From an uncultured Romboutsia sp. (GTDB lineage Bacteria > Bacillota > Clostridia > Peptostreptococcales > Peptostreptococcaceae): a stretch of DNA of 64,000 nucleotides. The stretch covers positions 1 to 64,000 of the forward strand of contig CAJFPU010000002.1 in NCBI GenBank assembly GCA_904418825.1, read 5' to 3'. The notes below the pieces were generated by a model that was not told where the DNA came from, made no database searches, and saw only the letters and a program-made list of their open reading frames with translations. Within the stretch, counting starts at the first letter, position 1. Every line of letters starts with the position of its first letter. Of the stretch, positions 32,339 to 42,036 are shown piece by piece. A program made the translations under genes and the position numbers.

Positions 32339-32420
32339 TAATTTATGTTCTAGACCTATAATATGTTAAATTGACTATATTAATCAAATATGGTAATATT
32401 ACAAAATAATAAAAGTTAAA

Positions 32421-32456
32421 TAATGCTCTGGGTATAAGATTTATCCAGAGCATTAA
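32421..32456 (+). terminator. Rho-independent terminator-like hairpin
   Basis: TAATGCTCTGGGTATAAGATTTATCCAGAGCATTA. Confidence 0.65.
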
Positions 32457-32561
32457 TAATTTAAAAATGAAGAAATTTAAAATCATTAGATATACTTATG
32501 AAATAGAAAGTATATTTTTTATTAAAATAAATTCTATAAACAATGAAAGAGAGACTTAAAT

Positions 32562-33695
32562 ATGAGCAAAAAAGCATTTATAGGTAGAAAATTAAAAGAA
32601 GCTAGAATGTATAGAGGGAAAACAATAGATGTATTAGCTAAAGAAACTAATATAAATAAAAAAGATATAATTGCATTTGAAGAAGAAAAGTATAAACCAA
32701 CATTAGAAAATGAAATGAAATTATCAAATGCATTAGGATTTCCAAAAGAATTCTTTAAATATGCAGACAATATAAAAATGACTATAGATTCTACACATAT
32801 AAGACCTGAATGCACAATACCTAAAGTAGAGCAAATAGCATTTAGAGAAAAATTAGTTATGACTCATAGGATATTAACTTTTTTAGAAGGATATATTCAA
32901 TTCCCACAAATGAATATACCAACTGATTTAAATAAAAATGAAGATATAGAAGAGTTAGCAACTAAGGTAAGAAGATACTGGAATTTAGGTGATGGTATTA
33001 TAGGTAATATGTTAACTTTACTTGAGATAAATGGAATAATAGTATCTGATGCTAATATAAACAAAAAAGGAGCCTTATCATTTAGTCAAAAACAAACTGT
33101 AAATGGAAATAGTAGATACTTTGTATCTTTAGGTAATGATAAAAAATCAGCATGTACAAGAAATTATGATTTAGCATATGAATTAGCATATATCGTAGCA
33201 ACTGAGGCAAATATACAATCAAAGAAATTTTCTAAGGATGAATTTGCTTGTGCATTTTTAATGCCAAAAGAAACTTTTATAAAAGATTTAAAAATGGTAA
33301 ATGATTTAGAAGATTATGTTGAGTTAAAAAAGAAATGGATAGTTCCAATATCAGCTATAATATTAAGAGCATATCAATTAGGTGAAATAAGTTACAAAAA
33401 ATATATGTACTTAATGAATGAAATGGATAAAAGAGGATGGTTAAAGAAAGAGCCATTAGAAGAAAGTATAAAAGCTACAAGCCCTATATTATTAAAAAAA
33501 TCTATTGATATGTTAATAGACAATAATATAATGAGTAAGGCTAGTTTAGTTTTAAATTTATCAAATTGGGGATTAAATCTTAATCAAGATGAAGTAGAAA
33601 TTTTATTAGGATTTAAAGAAGGTAAATTAACTAAAGATATGAACAATAAAAAAGCAAAGGTGACAAAAGTTAATTTTAAATCTAAAAAAAGATAA
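32562..33695 (+). CDS. XRE-family regulator with degenerate ImmA/IrrE-like domain
   Basis: N-terminal HTH (IGRKLKEARMYRGKTIDVLAKETNINKKDIIAFEEEKYKPT); C-terminal NYDLAYELAYIV...DEFACAFLMPKE aligns by eye with ImmA HELGH...AN.FA..LLMP. Confidence 0.75.
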   Translation: MSKKAFIGRKLKEARMYRGKTIDVLAKETNINKKDIIAFEEEKYKPTLENEMKLSNALGFPKEFFKYADNIKMTIDSTHIRPECTIPKVEQIAFREKLVMTHRILTFLEGYIQFPQMNIPTDLNKNEDIEELATKVRRYWNLGDGIIGNMLTLLEINGIIVSDANINKKGALSFSQKQTVNGNSRYFVSLGNDKKSACTRNYDLAYELAYIVATEANIQSKKFSKDEFACAFLMPKETFIKDLKMVNDLEDYVELKKKWIVPISAIILRAYQLGEISYKKYMYLMNEMDKRGWLKKEPLEESIKATSPILLKKSIDMLIDNNIMSKASLVLNLSNWGLNLNQDEVEILLGFKEGKLTKDMNNKKAKVTKVNFKSKKR

Positions 33696-33726
33696 TTAAA
33701 GGATTAGATAAAAGTAGGAGTTTCTT

Positions 33727-34074
33727 ATGAATAAAAAAATTATAAGAATAAGCTTGTTGTCTATAATGATATTCTCACTTATAGTTGGATGTAATAAAAG
33801 TAAATTCAATGATAATACTAATTCAAATAGTATAGATAAGAAAGAGATAAACCCTATATCAAAAAGCACAGTTATAAACATATTAAAGGCAGAATATGGA
33901 GAAAATATCTTAATTAATAATGATGATATAAAAATAATAGGAGATTTATATTTTGTAGATGTTTATGTTGAAGTAGAAGATAGTGATGATGAAGGTCATG
34001 AAACACATATCCATAGACAAAGTTTAGGAACTCAAAAGGTAGATAAGTATACAGGAGAGTTAATAATAGAATAA
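33727..34074 (+). CDS. Small putative lipoprotein (possible PepSY-like C-terminus)
   Basis: Signal peptide with lipobox SLIVGC; VDKYTGELIIE end; begins 31 nt after the preceding CDS. Confidence 0.6.
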   Translation: MNKKIIRISLLSIMIFSLIVGCNKSKFNDNTNSNSIDKKEINPISKSTVINILKAEYGENILINNDDIKIIGDLYFVDVYVEVEDSDDEGHETHIHRQSLGTQKVDKYTGELIIE

Positions 34075-34089
34075 ATATAAATTGTATAA

Positions 34090-34131
34090 AATAAAAATCT
34101 ATCTACAAATATAATTTGTAGATAGATTTTT
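34090..34131. terminator. Terminator hairpin
   Basis: AAAATCTATCTACAAAT...ATTTGTAGATAGATTTTTT. Confidence 0.85.
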
Positions 34132-34203
34132 TAGCAACGGATGTATCCATACCGGTAGCAAGGATATATAGTTGGCGACATGAACAAAGCAAATTTTTAT
34201 GTT
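34127..34203. repeat. Dispersed intergenic element, copy 1
   Basis: TTTTTTAGCAACGGATG...CGACATGAACAAAGCAAATTTTTAT; conserved ends shared with 48002-48057. Confidence 0.65.
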
Positions 34204-34223
34204 TAACGAGAAACATATGTAAA

Positions 34224-35675
34224 TTAATATTGGTTCATATCTTTTAATATAGCAACTAGATAATCCCAAGTACGCTTAGTAGAAGATATACTTAAATGTT
34301 CATTAGGTGTGTGAACTTCAAACATATCAGGTCCAAGAGATATAGCTTGTGCATGAGGCATTTTATCTAGCAATAATCCACATTCAAGACCAGCATGTAT
34401 AGCCATTATAATAGGCTTCTTGCCAGTTAATTTTTCATAAGTTTCAACACATATTTTCTCTAATTTAGAACCTTTAGCATATTCCCAAGCTGGATAATCA
34501 CTATCTAAATTTAATTTTCCACCTAAGGTATTAGCAAGTAAATTCATCTTATTAGTTATATCATCTTTTAATGTTTTTACAGAACTTCTAACAGCGCATT
34601 CGAATGTAACTGAGTTTTCAGTAGTATGAACAACACCTAAGTTTGTTGAACTTTCAACTAAACCTTCTATATCCATACTCATAGTTTGTATTCCGTTAGG
34701 TATTAAATTTAATAAAGAAATTACATTTGATTTTGTTTTTTCAGTGAATACTTTATCAATAGTAGTTTCAGAACATTCTATATTTATATTAGGGTCAGAA
34801 GTACTAAATTCGTGTTTAAATGTATTTGCTATTTCGTTTATACAGTTTTTAGCTTTATCCAAATCAGCTTTATCTATAACAATTATAGATTCACACTCAC
34901 GAGGTATTGCATTGTTTTTAGAACCGCCTTGAATTTTAGCTAAGTCGTAATCAACATATAATAAATTTAAAAGTCTACCCATTAATATATTAGAATTGGC
35001 TCTTTGTTTTATTATATCCATTCCAGAGTGTCCACCAAGCAATCCTTTTATTTCAACTAATAAAGCCTGTTTAGTAGAATCAACATTAGTATATTCAGCA
35101 TTTAGTTCAGATAATGCAGTAACTCCACCAGCACAACTGACTAGTAAATATCCTTCTTCTTCAGAGTCAAGATTTATTATATATTTACCTTTTAATAGAG
35201 ATCCATCTAAATCCATGGCACCACTCATACCAGCTTCTTCATCAGTAGTTATTAATACTTCTAGAGAAGGGTGGTTTAGATCATTAGAGGCAAGCACAGC
35301 CATCCCCATAGCTACAGCTATACCATTGTCAGCACCTAGAGTAGTTCCAGTTGCATATATCATATCATTTTCAACTCTTAATTTTATAGGATCAGTAACA
35401 AAGTTATGGTCAGTATCTTTATTCTTTTCACAAACCATATCCATATGACCTTGAAGTATTACACCAGGACAGTTTTCGTATCCTTTTGTAGCAGGTTTTC
35501 TTATTATTATATTAAGAGCATCATCTTGTATAGTTTCAAGTCCTAAATCTTCACCAAATTTTTTTAGATAATCACTTATAGCTTTTTCATTTCCAGAACC
35601 ACGAGGTATTTGAGAAATTTCTTCAAAATACTTAAAAACAAGCTCAGGTTGTAACCCCTTTAAAATATTTTCCAT
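34224..35675 (-). CDS. pepD: Aminoacyl-histidine dipeptidase (beta-Ala-His dipeptidase family)
   Basis: QGHMDMVCEKN, TTLGADNGIAVAMGMAV, TTDEEAGMSGA, LLGGHSGMDI. Confidence 0.94.
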   Translation of the reverse strand: MENILKGLQPELVFKYFEEISQIPRGSGNEKAISDYLKKFGEDLGLETIQDDALNIIIRKPATKGYENCPGVILQGHMDMVCEKNKDTDHNFVTDPIKLRVENDMIYATGTTLGADNGIAVAMGMAVLASNDLNHPSLEVLITTDEEAGMSGAMDLDGSLLKGKYIINLDSEEEGYLLVSCAGGVTALSELNAEYTNVDSTKQALLVEIKGLLGGHSGMDIIKQRANSNILMGRLLNLLYVDYDLAKIQGGSKNNAIPRECESIIVIDKADLDKAKNCINEIANTFKHEFSTSDPNINIECSETTIDKVFTEKTKSNVISLLNLIPNGIQTMSMDIEGLVESSTNLGVVHTTENSVTFECAVRSSVKTLKDDITNKMNLLANTLGGKLNLDSDYPAWEYAKGSKLEKICVETYEKLTGKKPIIMAIHAGLECGLLLDKMPHAQAISLGPDMFEVHTPNEHLSISSTKRTWDYLVAILKDMNQY

Positions 35676-35859
35676 AAAAACAACTCCTTTTAGAATAAGT
35701 TAAAATAGATACTTTAAAAATAGTAAATAATATTTTTATATCACAAACAAAGTATCATTATGTATAATATAAAATAGCCATGTAAATAGTATAATACAAA
35801 ATATGTAAAATACACATATTAAAATAGAAATTAAAAAATGAAAAATTTAAGGAGGATTT

Positions 35860-38238
35860 ATGAACCAAAAATCGCTGAGAGTTTTAGAATTCAATAAAAT
35901 AATTGAATTATTGAAAAGTAAAGCTTCATCTTCGTTAGGTTTAAAATATATAGAAGAGTTAGTTCCAAGTTCAGATTTTGAAGAAGTTAAGTACATGCAG
36001 CAAGAAACAAGTGAAACGCAATCAATACTTACTAAAAGAGGATACGTAGGCTTACAAGGTATACATGATATAGAAGATAAAGTAAAAAGAGCTAAAGTAG
36101 GAGCAAGTCTTGATCCAGGAAGTTTAATAATGATAGCAGATACTTTAAGAGCTGCTAGAACATTAAGAAATAGTCTATCTGGTAGTGATGAAGAAGATTT
36201 TAATTATCCAATAATACAATCTTTATCAAATGGATTATATGCATATAGAGAGATAGAAGATGCAATATATAATGCAATAATAAGTGAATTAGAAATATCA
36301 GATAATGCATCATCAACGCTTAGAGATATTAGAAGACGAATAGTTCAAAAGAATCAATCTATAAGATCTAAATTAAACTCTATAATATCATCAACTACAT
36401 ATCAAAAATATTTACAGGATGCAATAATATCAGTAAGAGGAGATAGATTTGTTGTTCCTGTAAAAGCTGAATATAGATCTCAAGTTGCAGGTATAGTTCA
36501 TGATCAATCTTCATCAGGAGCAACCTTATTTATAGAGCCTATGAGTATAGTTGATATGAACAATGAACTTAGACAATTAAGACTTAATGAACAAGAAGAA
36601 ATAGAAAGAATACTTCAAGAATTATCAGGTATGGTTGGTGAAGTAAGTGAAGATTTAATATCAAATCAAGAGATACTAGGTAGACTTGATTTTGCATTTG
36701 CAAAAGGGAAGTTATCAATGCAAATGAGAGGTGTAGAGCCTACATTAAATAAAGATAAGTTTATAAATATAAAAAATGGTAGACATCCATTATTAGATAA
36801 GAAAACTGTAGTGCCAAACAGTATATATTTGGGAAGAGACTTCCATACATTAGTTATAACAGGTCCAAATACAGGTGGTAAAACTGTAACAATAAAGACT
36901 GTTGGATTATTTGCTCTTATGACTCAAAGTGGACTTCATATATCTGCAGATTATGGAAGTAGCATGTGCGTATACGATAATGTATTTGCGGATATAGGTG
37001 ATGAGCAAAGTATAGAACAAAGTTTATCAACATTCTCATCTCACATGACAAATATTGTATCTATATTAAAAGATGTGACTGAAAACTCTTTAGTTATATT
37101 TGACGAATTAGGTGCAGGTACAGACCCTATAGAAGGTGCAGCACTTGCTATAGCAATACTTGAAGATGTAGCTATGGCTGGAGCAAGATGTATAGCTACA
37201 ACTCACTATACTGAAATAAAAAATTATGCACTTACTAAAAATGGTGTAGAAAATGCTGCAGTTGAGTTTGATTTAGATACATTAAGTCCTACTTATAAAT
37301 TATTAATAGGTGTTCCAGGAAAATCAAATGCCTTTGAAATATCTAAAAAATTAGGACTTAATGATTATATAATAACTAGAGCTAAGGAATTTATAGATAC
37401 TGATAATATAGAATTAGAAGATATATTACAAAGTGCAGAAAAAAATAGAATAAAAGCTGAAGAAGAAAAAATAAAAGCTGAGAAATTAAGAGAAAGTATT
37501 GAAAAATTAAAGATAGAATATGATGAGAAACTTGAAAAGTTTGCAAGTCAAAAAGAAAAAATGCTTGAGCAAGCAAGACAAGAAGCATTTAGAATTACTA
37601 GACAAGCAAAAGAAGAAGTAGATAATATAATAAAAGAATTAAGAAGATTAGAAGAAGAAAGAGCATCTAAAGAGAAAAATCAACAAATAGAAGCTCTTAG
37701 AAAAGAATTAACAAGTACTATGGGAAGTTTACAACCTACAGTTAAGAGTATGATAGTTCCTAAAGTTGCAAGTAAAGAAATAACTGATTTGAAGTCAGGA
37801 GAAGATGTAAGAGTAATAACTTTAAATCAAGAAGGTACTGTTATTTCTGTTGATAAGAATAAAAAAGAAGCTGTAGTACAAATTGGTATAATGAAAATGA
37901 CACTACCGTTTAAATCATTGCAAAAGGTTAAAAAAGATGTTAAGAAAACTGTAACAAAATCAACTAGAAATATAATAAAATCTAAGTCAGGTAACGTAAA
38001 GAGTGAAGTAGATTTAAGAGGTATGAATTTAGAAGAAGCAATTATGGAAGTTGAAAAATATCTAGATGATGCATATGTTGCAGGTTTAGAAAATGTAACA
38101 ATAATACATGGTATAGGTACGGGAGTGTTAAAATCAGGACTTCAAGATATATTAAGAAGAAACAGACATGTAAAATCTCAAAGAGCTGGTCAATATGGTG
38201 AAGGTGGAGCAGGAGTAACTATAGTTACATTAAAATAG
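35860..38238 (+). CDS. mutS2: Endonuclease MutS2
   Basis: TGPNTGGKTVTIKTVGLFALM; FDELGAGTDPIEGAALA; C-terminal Smr domain VDLRGMNLEEAI...IIHGIGTGVLK. Confidence 0.96.
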   Translation: MNQKSLRVLEFNKIIELLKSKASSSLGLKYIEELVPSSDFEEVKYMQQETSETQSILTKRGYVGLQGIHDIEDKVKRAKVGASLDPGSLIMIADTLRAARTLRNSLSGSDEEDFNYPIIQSLSNGLYAYREIEDAIYNAIISELEISDNASSTLRDIRRRIVQKNQSIRSKLNSIISSTTYQKYLQDAIISVRGDRFVVPVKAEYRSQVAGIVHDQSSSGATLFIEPMSIVDMNNELRQLRLNEQEEIERILQELSGMVGEVSEDLISNQEILGRLDFAFAKGKLSMQMRGVEPTLNKDKFINIKNGRHPLLDKKTVVPNSIYLGRDFHTLVITGPNTGGKTVTIKTVGLFALMTQSGLHISADYGSSMCVYDNVFADIGDEQSIEQSLSTFSSHMTNIVSILKDVTENSLVIFDELGAGTDPIEGAALAIAILEDVAMAGARCIATTHYTEIKNYALTKNGVENAAVEFDLDTLSPTYKLLIGVPGKSNAFEISKKLGLNDYIITRAKEFIDTDNIELEDILQSAEKNRIKAEEEKIKAEKLRESIEKLKIEYDEKLEKFASQKEKMLEQARQEAFRITRQAKEEVDNIIKELRRLEEERASKEKNQQIEALRKELTSTMGSLQPTVKSMIVPKVASKEITDLKSGEDVRVITLNQEGTVISVDKNKKEAVVQIGIMKMTLPFKSLQKVKKDVKKTVTKSTRNIIKSKSGNVKSEVDLRGMNLEEAIMEVEKYLDDAYVAGLENVTIIHGIGTGVLKSGLQDILRRNRHVKSQRAGQYGEGGAGVTIVTLK

Positions 38239-38262
38239 ATTAATACTAATAAGGTGATAGAT

Positions 38263-38709
38263 GTGATACTGGTATCAGCATGTTTACTTGGAATAAATTG
38301 TAAATACAATGGTGATAATAATAAAAATGAAAAAGTAGAAGAATATCTTAAAGATAAACAATTTATAATGGTTTGCCCAGAACAATTAGGAGGACTATCA
38401 ACACCACGTGATCCATCAGAGATTATAAGGCTAGATGGTAATGCTGTTATAGAAGGAAAAACCAGTGTAATTAACAATAAAAGACTAGATGTAACAGAGA
38501 AATTTAAACAAGGTGCTATGGAAACCTTAAAAATAGCCGATTTATATGAATGTAAAAAAGCGATACTAAAAGAAGGTAGTCCATCATGTGGATCTAGTTG
38601 TATATATGATGGAACTTTTACAGGTAAAAAAATACATGGAGTTGGAGTGACAACAGCCTTACTTAGACAAAATGGAATAGAAGTTATTAGTGAAAAGGAT
38701 ATAATGTGA
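38263..38709 (+). CDS. DUF523-family protein
   Basis: VSACLLGINCKYNGDNN; CPEQLGGLSTPRDPSEI; LKEGSPSCGSSCIYDGTFTG. Confidence 0.88.
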   Translation: MILVSACLLGINCKYNGDNNKNEKVEEYLKDKQFIMVCPEQLGGLSTPRDPSEIIRLDGNAVIEGKTSVINNKRLDVTEKFKQGAMETLKIADLYECKKAILKEGSPSCGSSCIYDGTFTGKKIHGVGVTTALLRQNGIEVISEKDIM

Positions 38710-38809
38710 ATACATAATATAAATATATAATATAAATAGCGTCAAATACTTGAAAAAACTTAAAATTTGATTTACCATAAAATAATAATAATAAGAGAGG
38801 AGCAATATA

Positions 38810-40510
38810 ATGCAAGACTTTAAAGTAGCAGTAGCAACATGCTTAAAAGAACATATAGAAGAATTGACTTTAGAAGAAATAACAGCACTTATAGAAGTGC
38901 CACCAAATAAAGAAATGGGAGATTTTGCATTTCCATGTTTTAAATTAGCAAAAGTTTTTAGAAAAGCACCAAATATGATAGCGGCTGAATTATCTGAAAA
39001 AATAGAACCTAAAGGTGTTATATCTAATGTTACACCATTAGGTGGATATATAAACTTTTTTGTTAATAAATCTCAATTAGCAGAAACAGTTATAAAAGAT
39101 GTATTAACAAAGAAAGAAAAGTACGGTCATAGCGATTTAGGTAAGGATAAAACTATAGTAATAGATTTCTCATCTCCTAATATAGCAAAACCATTCCACA
39201 TTGGTCATATAAGAACTACAGTTATAGGTAATGCCTTATACAAAATATATGATTCTCAAGGATATAATACAGTTAGAATAAACCACTTAGGAGATTATGG
39301 AACTCAATTTGGTAAGCTTATAGTAGCTTTCAAATTATGGGGAAATAAAGAAGCTGTAGAAGCTAATCCAATACCAGAATTATTAAAATTATACATACAA
39401 TTCCACGATGAAGCTGAAAAGCATCCAGAAATGGAAGATGAAGCAAGAGCTTGGTTTACTAAGTTAGAAAATGGTGATGAAGAAGCTAAGGCATTATGGC
39501 AATGGTTCAGAGATGAAAGTTTAAAAGAATTTGCTAGAGTTTATAACTTATTAGATATAGAATTTGATTCATATAATGGAGAAAGTTTCTATTCAGATAA
39601 AATGGATAGAGTTATAGATATAATAAAAGATAAAGGATTACTTCAAGAATCTCAAGGAACTAATATAGTAGACTTAGAAGAATACAATATGCCACCGGCA
39701 CTTATAACTAAGAATGATGGATCTACATTATATATGACAAGAGATTTAGCAGCAGCATTATACAGAAAAGAAAATTATGACTTTGAAAAATGTATATATG
39801 TAGTTGGTTCACAACAAAGCTTACACTTCCAACAATTATTTAAAGTTTTAGAACTTGTTGGATTTGAATGGGCTAAAGATATGGTACACGTTCCATTTGG
39901 TATGGTTGCATTAGAAGAAGGGACTATGTCTACAAGAAAAGGTAGAGTAGTGTTCTTAGAAGATGTTTTAAAACAAGCTATAGAAAAGACAAAAGAAACT
40001 ATGCTTACTAAAAATCCAAATGCTTTAAATGTTGATGAAATAGCTAAGCAAGTTGGTGTTGGAGCAGTAGTATTCCAAGAATTATCTAACAGTAGAATAA
40101 AAGACTACACATTCTCATGGTCAAGAACATTAAGCTTTGAAGGAGAAACAGGTCCTTACGTTCAATATACTCATGCTAGATGTTGTGCAGTTTTAAGAAA
40201 AGCTGAAGAAGATGTTACAACAGATATTAATTATGAATTATTAAATGATGTAGATAGTGCGGAAGTTTTAAAAGTTATAGCATCATTTAATAAAACAATA
40301 CTTAATTCTATGAGAAAAAATGAGCCACATATAATAACAAGATTTGTTCTAGATTTAGCACAAGCATTCAATAAATTCTACCATGATAACTCTATATTAG
40401 TAGAAGATGCTGAGTTAAGAAAAGCTAGACTTGCTTTAGTTGCAGCTACTAGACAAGCATTAGAAAATGGTCTTAAATTATTAGGAATGCAAGCACCAGA
40501 AAGAATGTAA
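38810..40510 (+). CDS. argS: Arginyl-tRNA synthetase
   Basis: FSSPNIAKPFHIGHIRTTVIG (HIGH motif); C-terminal DALR domain ending MQAPERM. Confidence 0.97.
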   Translation: MQDFKVAVATCLKEHIEELTLEEITALIEVPPNKEMGDFAFPCFKLAKVFRKAPNMIAAELSEKIEPKGVISNVTPLGGYINFFVNKSQLAETVIKDVLTKKEKYGHSDLGKDKTIVIDFSSPNIAKPFHIGHIRTTVIGNALYKIYDSQGYNTVRINHLGDYGTQFGKLIVAFKLWGNKEAVEANPIPELLKLYIQFHDEAEKHPEMEDEARAWFTKLENGDEEAKALWQWFRDESLKEFARVYNLLDIEFDSYNGESFYSDKMDRVIDIIKDKGLLQESQGTNIVDLEEYNMPPALITKNDGSTLYMTRDLAAALYRKENYDFEKCIYVVGSQQSLHFQQLFKVLELVGFEWAKDMVHVPFGMVALEEGTMSTRKGRVVFLEDVLKQAIEKTKETMLTKNPNALNVDEIAKQVGVGAVVFQELSNSRIKDYTFSWSRTLSFEGETGPYVQYTHARCCAVLRKAEEDVTTDINYELLNDVDSAEVLKVIASFNKTILNSMRKNEPHIITRFVLDLAQAFNKFYHDNSILVEDAELRKARLALVAATRQALENGLKLLGMQAPERM

Positions 40511-40520
40511 TTTATATAAG

Positions 40521-40629
40521 TGTACAGGGATGTCGAAAATCGATACTTTACATCTAAAAATGTAATATTGTATAATAATAAGTAAGTTAGTAGTATACAC
40601 TCGTTTGTACACTACTATTCCCCTGTATA
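40521..40629 (+). ncRNA. Candidate multi-branched structured RNA following argS
   Basis: Closing stem TGTACAGGG (40521-40529)/CCCTGTATA (40621-40629) enclosing three hairpins (40531-40545, 40548-40565, 40589-40616). Confidence 0.5.
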
Positions 40630-40632
40630 AAC

Positions 40633-40659
40633 GACAGCTTGTAAGCTGTCTCTTTTTTT
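40633..40659 (+). terminator. Rho-independent terminator
   Basis: GACAGCTT-GT-AAGCTGTC then TCTTTTTTTT. Confidence 0.92.
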
Positions 40660-40746
40660 TGATTTGCATAGATTATAATATAGTATATTAAATTAATTAC
40701 TTGATAAAAATAATAATTATAAAATATTACAAGGAAATTTATACTT

Positions 40747-41670
40747 ATGAAAGATAATTTAATAAAAAAAGCATATATATCTGCATTTGATATAGATGAT
40801 AAGAATTTAAAAGACTTAATAGTGATCAATACAAAATGTTTAGTAGATGACAAGGTCCAAAGAAGTGTATATATAGATAATAAGAGATTGAAAGATGAAT
40901 TAATATATTATAAGTTTTATGGAGGAATACCTAATTATAATAATATACTTAATATTTTATTACCTGTGATAGTATCTAATACAAATATTAAGAAAAGTGA
41001 AAATGAGGTAATTGAATTAATTCAGAGATATGTTAAATATTTAAAAAAAGAAGAATATTTATTTGAATATATATTAGCATCTATTTTATACAATTCAATT
41101 ATTCATAATATAATAGAAGATAGAAATATAGATTATAAAGATTTGCTTCAAAAAATAAAGGAACAAATTATAGGATTTACTATTTCACTAGATAAATCAA
41201 ATACTATAAAGTTTCAAATGGCAAGAATAAATGCTATACAGCAAATAGATAAGTATATAGAATTAAAAGTACAAGATTATGACGATGAGAAAATTTTAGG
41301 CAGTTTATTAAATATATTATATGATATATATATTGAAGATAGAGAAGTTAAAGATTTTGGAAGTAAGAGTATAAAAAAATCTATACTATCTATATTAGGA
41401 GATGATGAAAATCACAATATAGACAATATAGATTTTATTTTATCGATGTCAGAATACATAGTTAAATTAAGACAGTATAAAATTAATAAAAAAGTATACG
41501 ATAAAAATTCAGACCCTAGATACTTAATAAATCTTAATGAAGGTGATGTATATAATGATCCTATATTCAATCAGATAAAAATTATATCTAAGAATTTTAA
41601 TAATAATATACTAAATATAAATATTAAATCTAAATCTGGCTTATATGTATTGAAATTTAAAAAGGCTTAG
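40747..41670 (+). CDS. Hypothetical protein, 307 aa
   Basis: Long ORF with clostridial codon usage; no family recognised. Confidence 0.6.
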   Translation: MKDNLIKKAYISAFDIDDKNLKDLIVINTKCLVDDKVQRSVYIDNKRLKDELIYYKFYGGIPNYNNILNILLPVIVSNTNIKKSENEVIELIQRYVKYLKKEEYLFEYILASILYNSIIHNIIEDRNIDYKDLLQKIKEQIIGFTISLDKSNTIKFQMARINAIQQIDKYIELKVQDYDDEKILGSLLNILYDIYIEDREVKDFGSKSIKKSILSILGDDENHNIDNIDFILSMSEYIVKLRQYKINKKVYDKNSDPRYLINLNEGDVYNDPIFNQIKIISKNFNNNILNINIKSKSGLYVLKFKKA

Positions 41671-41673
41671 AAT

Positions 41674-41874
41674 TTACTTATTTGATTCTAAGTAGTTTAT
41701 AAAGTCTTCTTCTGTTGTTTCAGTTAAAAAACAGATTTCTTTTACTATATTATTTCTAAGATCGATAAAATCTTCAAGACCTGTATTTTCATTAGTGTAT
41801 TCTAATGCTTTTAAAATAAGTAATAAGTCTCTCTTTGATAAAGCGTTGATAGATACTTGGTCAATTAATTCCAT
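41674..41874 (-). CDS. Small hypothetical acidic protein, 66 aa
   Basis: ATG preceded by AAAAGGAGT on the minus strand; intergenic; plausible composition. Confidence 0.6.
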   Translation of the reverse strand: MELIDQVSINALSKRDLLLILKALEYTNENTGLEDFIDLRNNIVKEICFLTETTEEDFINYLESNK

Positions 41875-42036
41875 AAAAAACTCCTTTTCTAACTTATATA
41901 ATTATAATACTAATATTCTACAAAATATATGTAAAAACCTTCTATTAAAAAATATTTAGATAATGTTTTACACATATTATTTTAACCTAAAAATAGCATA
42001 AAAATATACAATAATATTAATAAAGAGGTGAAATAA

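Noticed and set aside
34996-35448. 150-aa plus-strand ORF
   Set aside because: Antisense to the clear pepD CDS; a mirror ORF from codon bias.
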